The position numbers and the translations under genes were made by a program. From assembly GCA_964508765.1 (NCBI GenBank), contig CAZDVD010000005.1, forward strand, positions 1 through 64,000: a DNA stretch of 64,000 nucleotides, written 5' to 3'. This document shows, piece by piece, positions 1 to 6,889 of this stretch; positions within the stretch are counted from its first letter, which is position 1, and each line of letters begins with the position of its first letter. The stretch comes from JABMPR01 sp964508765 (GTDB taxonomy: Bacteria; Fidelibacterota; UBA8477; JABMPR01). A model generated the notes under the pieces. That model saw only the letters and a list, made by a program, of their open reading frames with translations. It ran no database searches and had not been told where the DNA came from.

Positions 1-848
1 TAGAGATATCCCCCAGCTTCATCTCCACTGTCACAGATGCTATCATACCTGTGGTAAAAGCCTGGCAGAACAGACCCTTGGAACCCTTGTACCCAGTTGT
101 TTTTTTAGATGCTATTCGTATCAAGAGTAGATCTGATGGAGTGGTCCGGAATATGGCTGTCTATCTGGCTTTAGGTATCAATGTTGATGGTTTGAAAGAG
201 GTCTTGGGAATGTGGATCGCCAAGACCGAAGGTGCCAAGTTCTGGTTAAGCGTTCTAACTGATCTAAAGAACCGAGGGCTACAGGATATCTTTATTGCCA
301 CAGTAGACGGCCTTAAGGGCTTTCCTGATGCAATAGAGACTGTCTATCCTCAGACCCAGGTTCAACTCTGTATCGTGCATATGATCCGAAATAGTTTGAA
401 GTATGTGTCTTGGAAACAGCGCAAGGAAATGGCTACTGATCTGAAAACAATTTACCGGGCTGATACAGTTGAATTGGCTGAGGAGAATCTGGAACTTTTT
501 GCTAAGAAATGGAATCCAACTCATCCAACAGTAAGCAAATCTTGGTATTCAAATTGGGAGCGTTTGATCCCTTTCTTTGCTTATCCCAAGGAAATCAGAA
601 AGGTGATTTACACGACCAACGCTATTGAATCTATGAATATGAGTCTCCGAAAAGTGACTAAAAACAGAGGTTCTTTTCCGACTGACGATGCTGTATTTAA
701 GTTGCTATATTTAGCGTTAATGAAGATTACTAAAAAATGGAATATGCCCATTCAACATTGGAAACAGGCCATGAATCATTTTGCTATACTTTTTGAAGAC
801 AGGATGATTGACTAATAATGCCATTTACACAGAATTTTGGATAAGCCC
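1..848 (+). mobile_element. IS256-family insertion sequence, right-hand part
   Basis: Only the right portion is visible because the window begins inside the transposase gene. The element appears to end a little past the transposase stop: the segment at 823-843 (core TTTACACAGAATTTTGGAT) resembles the terminal inverted repeats of IS256-type elements. The left end and the target duplication are outside the window, so the exact right border (roughly 842-848) is inferred. The minus-strand gene that abuts it loses its normal reading into the element. Confidence 0.75.
3..815 (+). CDS. IS256-family (mutator-type) DDE transposase, 5' truncated by window edge
   Basis: Catalyses cut/copy transposition of the element. 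The reading frame is open to base 3 with IS256-like sequence before the first internal start (residues EISPSFISTVTDAI at 3-44), so the GTG at 51 is not the real start. Visible family features are FLDAIRIK (first Asp), VDGLKGFPDAI (second Asp), the C-x2-H pair in LCIVHMIRN, and YTTNAIESMN, which carries the catalytic Glu. The C-terminal helical region is intact up to the stop at 813-815. About 270 of the usual ~400 residues are in the window. Nothing suggests the visible part is broken, so the element may be active. Confidence 0.93.
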   Translation, partial: EISPSFISTVTDAIIPVVKAWQNRPLEPLYPVVFLDAIRIKSRSDGVVRNMAVYLALGINVDGLKEVLGMWIAKTEGAKFWLSVLTDLKNRGLQDIFIATVDGLKGFPDAIETVYPQTQVQLCIVHMIRNSLKYVSWKQRKEMATDLKTIYRADTVELAEENLELFAKKWNPTHPTVSKSWYSNWERLIPFFAYPKEIRKVIYTTNAIESMNMSLRKVTKNRGSFPTDDAVFKLLYLALMKITKKWNMPIQHWKQAMNHFAILFEDRMID

Positions 849-1085
849 GGCATTTTTCTTGATATTCCCGGGCTTGATCTTATCCCAGTTTGTGGCTTTG
901 ATCTCGTAGACCGCAACCATGTCATCCAGCTCGGATATGAGAACATCCATCCGGCCTCTTTTCCCCCTTAACAGATGTCGATATTGTTCTGCCTTAAACA
1001 CCCCGCTTTTGTTATGGCGCTCAAAGTCCTTGTAAACTTCCTTCTGAAATGCTTTACCTCTTTTTAGTCGGGTTGGCTCGTTCAC
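825..1085 (-). CDS. PD-(D/E)XK nuclease-like protein, C-terminus lost to IS insertion
   Basis: An 86-residue remnant. It starts at a GTG (1085) with a good AAGGAG ribosome site 9-14 nt upstream. It contains a charged N-terminal helix, then GRMDVLISELDDMVAVYEIKATNWD: Asp47 followed by Glu61-Ile-Lys63, the D...ExK arrangement of PD-(D/E)XK nucleases. The last residues (after KKNAG) are read from the end of the IS256 element, and the stop lies in its terminal repeat. The original protein was therefore longer and this copy is probably inactive. It lies 44 nt downstream of hipA on the same strand and was probably the third gene of that operon. Family assignment rests on the motif only. Confidence 0.6.
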   Translation of the reverse strand: MNEPTRLKRGKAFQKEVYKDFERHNKSGVFKAEQYRHLLRGKRGRMDVLISELDDMVAVYEIKATNWDKIKPGNIKKNAGLIQNSV

Positions 1086-1129
1086 TTGAGCAAGCTCCTT
1101 TCCAGACGTTTAGCTATTGGTATAATGCT

Positions 1130-2440
1130 CTAATTGATGCCAATATCTAACCGCAGGACACGCTGTATGCGGTCCCGGTGATCCGGACTAACCCCCGAGG
1201 CTTCTGCAAATTCACGCCAGCCTTTGACCACTTCTATTACTTCATTGACAATTTTACGGGCCTGGCCATGTTTTAGCATGGCCAAACCAGCACAGGATTG
1301 GAAATCATCAAAAGTGAAACCATCTCTCTTCCCATTCAGTGACAGTTGATGACGCCCTGTCCATTGTCCATCCGGGTTGTAGCTATAGGTCACATCATAG
1401 GCGGGACTGAGGGTCCAAGCCCCCTGTTTGTTCATCAGAAAGGAGATGTTTTTCACATGATCGTCTTGATTCCTGGCCACAATGTTAAAGACCATCCGGC
1501 GGAAAAATTGCTCAAGTTCAGGCGTGGGCAGTTTGAGCTGACGCATCACACCCAGGACTTGTTCATAGCTGTGAGTCTCAGGGGTTTTATAATTGAAGTG
1601 AGCCAGGCCCCCCAGGCTCAAGGTGTGAATTTTCTTCCCGAGATGGTCCCGGTCAAAACGTCGTGTCATGAAATGCTGGCGGTTATTTTCCTTAAAGAGA
1701 TGGCATGTGGCCATTTTTAGACCTGCCGCTATAGCCATTTGATAATAGGCGAATTCTATGATGCCATATCCCTCTGGATCGGTCAACTCACGGTCGCGAT
1801 TATTTTGGATTCCATCAAATTTAATAAGCCAATGTTGAAACCCTGGACCTGTCTTGACTTGCCCGGATTGCACCACATTGGTCTCGGGATTCCAGGCGAT
1901 GACCGCTTTGGCCCGAGCTCCGCCTGCTGATGTCCCCACTCGCAGGATTTCACGGAGAGCCTCTTCCTTACGGGCACTATGGAAAGAGAGGTGTACATCT
2001 TTCCTCTGGGATAATATTTCCGAAGCCAGGTTCACCAGCCTGTCAATTTGAATATCTCTGGGCTGCTGGAGCCTGGGACCTAATGTTGGTTTGTATTCTA
2101 ACGCTCCCATTCCCCTGGTTCCACTATAACAAAGTCGCTCTACAGCATTAAATGATGCCGGAGTGCGACCCGCTTTAGCCAGCCAGGTATCAATGAGAGC
2201 ATTACCGAATTTATCGGGGAGTGAATCTGCCAGCATCCCGGGTAACCCATGGAAGGAATCCGGTGATAGGCTGGGGAAGCGGTAAATTTGATTGGAGAGA
2301 GGCATTGTTAAGGGGGCGACCTCAATTCCGCTTTGAACAAACCCGCTATCATACTCGAAGCTGGCGATGGGATCCTTGTCTTCCAGGGAGACCGCGCCAA
2401 TGGTTTTACCCCAGAGTCTGACCTCTGCTGTTGTGCTCAT
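1130..2440 (-). CDS. hipA: HipA-family serine/threonine kinase toxin
   Basis: Type II toxin-antitoxin kinase; in studied systems HipA phosphorylates aminoacyl-tRNA synthetases and causes dormancy. At 436 residues it is family-sized. Visible kinase features are the Gly-rich loop SAGGARAK (171-178), the ATP-contacting Lys in HWLIKF (207), the catalytic loop NQDDHVKN (324-331) and the metal-binding Asp of LSPAYDV (349). The N-terminal HipA_N subdomain covers roughly residues 5-110. ATG at 2440 overlaps the hipB stop by 4 nt (ATGA), so translation is coupled. The gene is complete and all catalytic residues are present. The substrate cannot be read from the sequence. Confidence 0.93.
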   Translation of the reverse strand: MSTTAEVRLWGKTIGAVSLEDKDPIASFEYDSGFVQSGIEVAPLTMPLSNQIYRFPSLSPDSFHGLPGMLADSLPDKFGNALIDTWLAKAGRTPASFNAVERLCYSGTRGMGALEYKPTLGPRLQQPRDIQIDRLVNLASEILSQRKDVHLSFHSARKEEALREILRVGTSAGGARAKAVIAWNPETNVVQSGQVKTGPGFQHWLIKFDGIQNNRDRELTDPEGYGIIEFAYYQMAIAAGLKMATCHLFKENNRQHFMTRRFDRDHLGKKIHTLSLGGLAHFNYKTPETHSYEQVLGVMRQLKLPTPELEQFFRRMVFNIVARNQDDHVKNISFLMNKQGAWTLSPAYDVTYSYNPDGQWTGRHQLSLNGKRDGFTFDDFQSCAGLAMLKHGQARKIVNEVIEVVKGWREFAEASGVSPDHRDRIQRVLRLDIGIN

Positions 2441-2793
2441 GAATCATCCTGCCAGGACCATGTTTGTGTGCTGTCTGAATCCTTGCGTGGGCTGGAGGCC
2501 CGTTTTTTTATGCGCCCCCTTGTCTTAAGTTTTGACATGGGGCTTACGCTGATGGGCGGTATCACAAGATGGAGAGTATCTAGTAAATCCAAGGCCCTGA
2601 GTAGTCGAATCATGGTACTCAGCTGTGCATCTCGACCTGCCTCAATTCTTTCAAGGGTTGGTTTGGATATTCCAGCATGTTTGGCAAGGCGTGCCTGAGT
2701 CAGATTGCGCTGTACTCTCAGGTGAGCTAATCTCAGTCCCAGCTCTGACAGAATGGTGGCATCGCTGCTTAAATGGTCTATGGACATATTCAT
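2437..2793 (-). CDS. hipB: HipB-like XRE-family antitoxin / autorepressor
   Basis: A 118-residue protein with a helix-turn-helix of the Cro/C1 type at residues 19-72 (LRVQRNLTQARLAKHAGISK, then PTLERIEAG). A basic, low-complexity tail follows (KTRGRIKKRASSPRK), probably the part that contacts HipA or DNA. It is the first gene of the hipBA operon. The AGGAGA ribosome site lies just before ATG 2793. A perfect inverted repeat immediately upstream is the likely binding site for the HipB-HipA complex. The tail is longer than in E. coli HipB (88 residues). Confidence 0.88.
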   Translation of the reverse strand: MNMSIDHLSSDATILSELGLRLAHLRVQRNLTQARLAKHAGISKPTLERIEAGRDAQLSTMIRLLRALDLLDTLHLVIPPISVSPMSKLKTRGRIKKRASSPRKDSDSTQTWSWQDDS

Positions 2794-2797
2794 CTCC

Positions 2798-2838
2798 TAT
2801 GATGACTTAATGAGGATAATATAACCCAAGTCATCATA
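2798..2838 (-). promoter_or_regulatory. hipBA operator: perfect 11-bp inverted repeat
   Basis: TATGATGACTT (2798-2808) and its exact reverse complement AAGTCATCATA (2828-2838) are separated by 19 bp, starting 5 bp upstream of the hipB start codon. A TATTAT-type -10 on the minus strand lies between the half-sites. A third imperfect half-site (AAATCATCATA) is at 2904-2914. The arrangement is typical of autoregulated hipBA operators; binding by HipB is inferred. Confidence 0.75.
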
Positions 2839-2942
2839 AAAAGAGAATAATAATAATATCTATTATTCATAATATGTTATGAGTTATATCTATAATAGCT
2901 AATAAATCATCATATATTAAGAAATATATACTAATCTAAATT

Positions 2943-2964
2943 GGGGGTTTTTTTTTGGGGGGGG
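2943..2964. repeat. homopolymer tract G5-T9-G8
   Basis: Five G, nine T and eight G in succession lie in an AT-rich spacer between hipB and the esterase gene. No gene or hairpin explains it. It could be a slippage hotspot or an assembly artefact. Confidence 0.9.
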
Positions 2965-2993
2965 AAGACTAAAACAGAAGCAATTACCGGGAC

Positions 2994-3593
2994 TTACCCC
3001 GCCCCAATGAGAGCCTCTAGAAAATCGAATTGCTCCGGTCCATAAACACTCCAGAAGTCCCAGTCATGTTCACCGGGATGCTCGTAATATTCGTGGTCAA
3101 TGTCTTCTAAGATGAGTTTGTCATGAAGCCAGCGGCATTGATTGAGCTGACCATCCGTGGTGCCAATGTCAATACGAACCCCCCGATCAACAAAATTGCC
3201 ATAGCTTGTCATTCCTGAGTAAACACTCCCACTGAGGGAGCCGGTAGCCATAAAGCTGTCGGGGTGCTCACTGCGGATAAATAGCGCTCCACTACCGCCA
3301 TTGGAGATACCACAGATCGCCCGGCTCTGGTAATCGATGTCGCTATCGTATTCATTTTCTACTTTGGAGATCACTTCCAGGACATAATCCTCGTAATTCT
3401 CATCGGGATGAGTGGCATCATTGGTATAGGTATTGACTCCAGTTGTTAAGGAGACAAACATGATATCTCTATCATGAGCCTCCTGGGCCAGATCCATCCC
3501 GGATCCCCACGCCGAAGCAGAGGCACCCCAACCATTGAGCAGATAAATTATCGGTGTTGATGAGGAGTAGGACTCAGGATAATACACCAGCAC
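2994..3593 (-). CDS. Putative esterase lipoprotein (PF00756-type alpha/beta hydrolase), N-terminus probably frameshifted
   Basis: Alpha/beta hydrolase of the esterase D / S-formylglutathione hydrolase type. The nucleophile Ser is in GISNGGSGA, the acid Asp probably in IGTTDGQLNQ, and the His in PGEHDWDFW. The GTG at 3593 is only the first start in this frame. In-frame sequence upstream encodes a lipoprotein signal peptide (ILSRSILLILLSSC, then SLFEPDTG) without any start codon. An ATG at 3720 lies one base out of frame, and removing one A from the A5 run (T5 on the plus strand, 3710-3714) would join it as MHKILSRSILLILLSSC. The intended gene is therefore probably 2994-3720. The substrate is unknown. 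Confidence 0.75.
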   Translation of the reverse strand: MLVYYPESYSSSTPIIYLLNGWGASASAWGSGMDLAQEAHDRDIMFVSLTTGVNTYTNDATHPDENYEDYVLEVISKVENEYDSDIDYQSRAICGISNGGSGALFIRSEHPDSFMATGSLSGSVYSGMTSYGNFVDRGVRIDIGTTDGQLNQCRWLHDKLILEDIDHEYYEHPGEHDWDFWSVYGPEQFDFLEALIGAG

Positions 3594-3943
3594 ATTGGAT
3601 AAACTGCTCAGGGAAGATGAGAGAAATGTATAGGTATCTGTGACCCCTGTATCTGGTTCAAACAGACTGCAGGAGCTGAGCAGGATGAGCAGGATTGACC
3701 TGGATAGTATTTTTATGCATCTTGTTTCTGATCATCTGTTTACCAGTATTTTAAAGACATCTCATTCTTCCCCAAATATCAGCTTATCGGTCCAGAGGGC
3801 ATACTAAATTCCATAAGAGGCATTCTCCCTCTTTAAGGGGATTGACTTGACTGAGAGCGAATTTGATTCCCAAGAGGATTTATTTGCTATCTGTCTCACG
3901 TGGTATACAGTAATAAAAATAAAGGAAAAGCTTTAAATAGTCA
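3594..3943. other. Spacer containing the frameshifted esterase 5' end
   Basis: From 3594 to 3720 it holds the out-of-frame signal-peptide segment of the esterase gene on the minus strand. From 3721 to about 3915 I see no gene, RNA or strong hairpin. The operator array of the fic locus begins at 3920. Confidence 0.6.
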
Positions 3944-4001
3944 TTGACATATTAAAGATATAGCTTTAATATAAATGTGATTAAATAAAGGTATAACTTT
4001 A
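3920..4001 (+). promoter_or_regulatory. Three 16-bp palindromic operators at 33-bp spacing
   Basis: TAAAG-N6-CTTTA occurs at 3920-3935, 3953-3968 and 3986-4001. The starts are exactly 33 bp apart (about three helical turns), so all three face the same side of the DNA. The second sits between the -35 and -10 and the third ends on the start codon of the antitoxin gene. They are likely sites for cooperative autorepression by the XRE protein encoded at 4001. Confidence 0.82.
3944..3972 (+). promoter_or_regulatory. Promoter of the fic toxin-antitoxin operon
   Basis: TTGACA (3944-3949), a 17-bp spacer and TAATAT (3967-3972) form a near-consensus sigma-70 promoter. The central operator lies in its spacer, so repressor binding would exclude polymerase. 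Confidence 0.75.
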
Positions 4002-4459
4002 TGAAAGAGCAAAAACTGATGCTTGCCCAGTTGGATAGAAAACTTCAACTGTATAAACAGGTCGAATCAATTTCACCTCCTGTCAGGGGATGGATCAATG
4101 TCATTCGCACGAGCTTGACCATGTCGTTGAGACAGCTTGGTGAGCGCATGAAAATGAGTGCCCAGGGAGTCCGGGATATTGAGGAAAGAGAACAAAGCGG
4201 GGCGATTACGCTTAGAGCCCTACGCCAGGTTGGTGAGGCCTTAGATTTAAAACTGGTCTATGGTTTTGTGCCTCAGCAGGGGTCACTAGAGCAAATGATA
4301 GAGGATAGAGCCAGAGAATTGGCCCGCGAGATCGTTACGCGGACGTCTGTAACCATGGATCTGGAGGCACAAAGGAATACTGACGAGCGCCTCGAGAATG
4401 CTGTCCAGGAGAAGACTGCAGAATTTAAACGAAGTCTCCCGAGATATTTATGGGACTAA
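4001..4459 (+). CDS. Mobile mystery protein A: XRE-type antitoxin/repressor
   Basis: A 152-residue protein. An N-terminal helical segment is followed by a Cro/C1 helix-turn-helix at about residues 33-82 (IRTSLTMSLRQLGERMKMSA, then QGVRDIEERE and LRALRQVGEALDLKLVYGF), and then a charged helical C-terminus. Length, order and partner match the family called mobile mystery protein A, always found with a Fic protein (mobile mystery protein B). It probably binds the three palindromes in front of the gene and neutralises the toxin. Its 3' end overlaps the next gene by 10 nt. Confidence 0.85.
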   Translation: MKEQKLMLAQLDRKLQLYKQVESISPPVRGWINVIRTSLTMSLRQLGERMKMSAQGVRDIEEREQSGAITLRALRQVGEALDLKLVYGFVPQQGSLEQMIEDRARELAREIVTRTSVTMDLEAQRNTDERLENAVQEKTAEFKRSLPRYLWD

Positions 4460-5046
4460 AGGGGGAGGTTATTTATGGTCAGATGCCACTCACAGGCGAT
4501 GAGTATGAGGGGCTCAAAATAGCGAGTGTTTCCACACGTGGGGAATTAGATGAATTTGAGCAAAAGAATATTGAAACGGCGGTGGGATGGTCGCTACACC
4601 AAAAATTTACTGAGGAGAGGGTGCTGAGCCTGGAGTTTGTTCAAGAACTCCACAGGCGGATGTTCAGTGAAGTGTGGACTTGGGCAGGCAGTTTCAGGAC
4701 GACGAACAAGAATTTTGGTGTGGATAAATATTATATCGCTCAGGAACTCAAAGCTTTGATTGATGATTGTCAATTCTGGGTAAGCAATGAGAGCTATCCG
4801 CCAGATGAAATTGCTATCAGGTTCAAACATCGCATGGTGAAGATCCATCCCTTCCCGAAAGGAAACGGTCGTCACTCACGCTTGTGCGCAGATATTCTGG
4901 TATCCCAGGTTTTAAATCAACCTGTTTTCACCTGGGGAAGATTCAAATCAACTCAACCTGGTGAACAGCGCAAGATGTATCTGAATGCGATTTATGCTGC
5001 GGATGCTGGCGATCTGAAACCACTCACCGAATTTGCCAGGTCCTGA
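4450..5046 (+). CDS. Mobile mystery protein B: Fic-domain toxin (probable AMP-transferase)
   Basis: Fic enzymes transfer AMP from ATP to a hydroxyl of a target protein. This 198-residue protein carries the complete motif HPFPKGNGRHSR (about residues 137-148), with catalytic His, the phosphate-binding GNGR and the final Arg. The Fic helical core (LEFVQELHRRMFSEVWTWAG) precedes it. No (S/T)xxxE(G/N) inhibitory helix is evident within the protein, so inhibition probably comes from the partner encoded just upstream. The start ATG 4450 overlaps that gene by 10 nt. The pair is a mobile toxin-antitoxin cassette; the target is unknown. Confidence 0.87.
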   Translation: MGLKGEVIYGQMPLTGDEYEGLKIASVSTRGELDEFEQKNIETAVGWSLHQKFTEERVLSLEFVQELHRRMFSEVWTWAGSFRTTNKNFGVDKYYIAQELKALIDDCQFWVSNESYPPDEIAIRFKHRMVKIHPFPKGNGRHSRLCADILVSQVLNQPVFTWGRFKSTQPGEQRKMYLNAIYAADAGDLKPLTEFARS

Positions 5047-5474
5047 GAAAACGAGCCTTGTTTTTTGAGTTCCCTACCATATACAATCCACTTTGAATTA
5101 TGCTTTAGAAAGAGACAGATATAATCATCATGCTTTTCTGCGGTCCCGAAGCCTCCCTGAAAACAGGCGGGATTTCAGCATATGGATTGGTATATCAGAG
5201 GAATCTTTGTAGATGATCAAGCTCACTTGCCATGGGCTGTGCAAGTCATTCTGAACAGGGTGAAGAATCTTGATCCTGGGGTCAAGACGCTTCGTTACTC
5301 TCAGAGTATCAGAAACTGAACAAGTATTTCGTATTTAGTCCTTGGACAAGCTCAACCATCTGTGTCAACTCAGCAAGTGCCCGAAGCAAGCAGGTGCTTG
5401 TGTATTCTTGGAACCCAATTAGATTTAGCTTCAATGAACCCTGAAATGGATCAATCTTTGCGATAGTCTAAGAA
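5047..5474. other. Spacer with one dispersed repeat, no supported gene
   Basis: A 428-bp spacer between the fic locus and the sensor kinase. It contains one copy of the dispersed repeat family (5245-5310). A 45-codon open frame at 5182-5319 runs through that repeat and is not convincing as a gene. No strong promoter for the kinase is obvious. Confidence 0.6.
5245..5310. repeat. Dispersed intergenic repeat (GTCATTCTGA...TCAGAGTATC type)
   Basis: It begins with GTCATTCTGAAC and ends with an imperfect inverse (TCAGAGTATC), with internal GAAGAATCTTGA. It belongs to the GTCATYC(T/C)GA...TCGAAG-like repeats found in several other spacers of this window. Confidence 0.6.
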
Positions 5475-6887
5475 ATGAAATTAAGTCCAAAAGTCATTAT
5501 GCTGGTACTGGGAGTCTTGGTGGTCTCCATGAGTCTACTGTCCATACCGCTTTACTGGTACTCCAGGGTTGCCCTGGAAGAAGAATTAGGCGATCAACTC
5601 AAACGCATCAATCGTATCATGGCTACCACCCTTGATAAGAACCTGGTGAGTATGTTAGCGACTGAGCCTGGTCTGGCGAGTGTTCGTCAGGACATAGAAG
5701 CATCTCTGTCTACACTGGCAGTCCCTGGAATTGAAGGTTTGACCCTTTATAAACAGGACGGAACCATTCTGGCTCAGGATAAGCACTTAAAACAAAATAT
5801 TGCCGAACTGTCCCCGGCCCTGCCAACCTTGCTCTCCCTTAAAAATGATCAAGATCCTGTGGTTTCAGAGATTTACAGGCTGGATCAAGACCGATATGTG
5901 AAAGCAGCAGCTATTCCCATAACAACCAATCAAGGCTCGCAGGTGATTCTGGTGGTCTGGGCTGGCGCCAACTATATGGCAGTTATCAATCAGATGGCTG
6001 GCAGTCTATTGTGGATCATACTGGCTTCCTTTGTCATTGCCATTGCCATGACCCTGGTCTTTTCGCGGTCTCTGATCAAACCGGTGCGAGCATTATCGGG
6101 CTATGCCAGAGCCATTCAGACCAATATCAACTCAGAGCCAGTTGAGCTCCAGCGTTCAGATGAATTTGGAGATCTCAATCAATCATTGATTGACATGCAT
6201 CGAGATATACAGAAGCAGGAAGAAAGTGCGAGGCAACTCCTGGCAGGTATTGCTCATGAGATCAAAAACCCATTGGGGGGTATGGAAATCTACAGCGGCC
6301 TCCTCAGTCAAGAACTGTCCCAGCTACCGCCTGATGCCAAATTTGAAGCATACAAATCCTATCTGGAAAAGATCACGGAGGAACTCCATCATTTAAAACG
6401 CATCGTTCAGGAATATCTGGATTATGCCAGGCCCTTGAAAAGTGTCATCGAAACCCTGTTAATCAGCGATATCTATGCTGACATCTCCAAAATTTTGCAG
6501 CCTGAGCTCACGGTACTCAATCAGACAATTACACTTGAAGGGAATGCAGAGATCCAGGCAGATCGCTCCAAACTACATCGCGTATTTCTGAATCTCATCA
6601 GGAATGGCCTGGAAGCTTCAGGTGAAAATGGCCAGTCGATTATCCGGATTCATGACAGTTCCAATGCTCTCGAGATAGATTTTGTTGATACCGGAACTGG
6701 GATACTTGAAGCGGATCGGGAGCGCATTTTCGAACCCTATTTTTCCACCCGGGACCGAGGTTTTGGCTTGGGCTTATCCATCGTACAGAGCATTGTGAGC
6801 GAATTAGGTGGCACAATAGTTGTCCAAAAGAGTGCTGCAGAGGGCACTATTTTTAGAATGACACTCCCTCGAAAGGATTTGGAATAG
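5475..6887 (+). CDS. Membrane sensor histidine kinase (NtrB/AtoS-like)
   Basis: A 470-residue kinase. TM1 at about 7-28, an extracytoplasmic sensor domain at 30-172, TM2 at 176-197, and a HAMP linker at 198-245. The dimerisation helix carries the phospho-acceptor His261 in AHEIKNPL. The ATP-binding domain has the N box (LNLIRNGLEAS, about 372-382), G1 DTGTGI (405-410) and G2 GFGLGL (429-434). It sits 2 nt upstream of a sigma-54 activator, so the two form a two-component pair. The sensed signal is unknown; the sensor domain is compatible with a small periplasmic PAS/Cache-like fold, which is only a guess. Confidence 0.93.
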   Translation: MKLSPKVIMLVLGVLVVSMSLLSIPLYWYSRVALEEELGDQLKRINRIMATTLDKNLVSMLATEPGLASVRQDIEASLSTLAVPGIEGLTLYKQDGTILAQDKHLKQNIAELSPALPTLLSLKNDQDPVVSEIYRLDQDRYVKAAAIPITTNQGSQVILVVWAGANYMAVINQMAGSLLWIILASFVIAIAMTLVFSRSLIKPVRALSGYARAIQTNINSEPVELQRSDEFGDLNQSLIDMHRDIQKQEESARQLLAGIAHEIKNPLGGMEIYSGLLSQELSQLPPDAKFEAYKSYLEKITEELHHLKRIVQEYLDYARPLKSVIETLLISDIYADISKILQPELTVLNQTITLEGNAEIQADRSKLHRVFLNLIRNGLEASGENGQSIIRIHDSSNALEIDFVDTGTGILEADRERIFEPYFSTRDRGFGLGLSIVQSIVSELGGTIVVQKSAAEGTIFRMTLPRKDLE

Positions 6888-6889
6888 CT

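Noticed and set aside
1346..2698. Plus-strand ORFs opposite hipA and hipB
   Set aside because: They are antisense shadows of clearly conserved minus-strand genes, with no recognisable motifs.
5182..5319. 45-codon ORF before the sensor kinase
   Set aside because: Its second half is a dispersed repeat, it has no good ribosome site, and no recognisable protein features.
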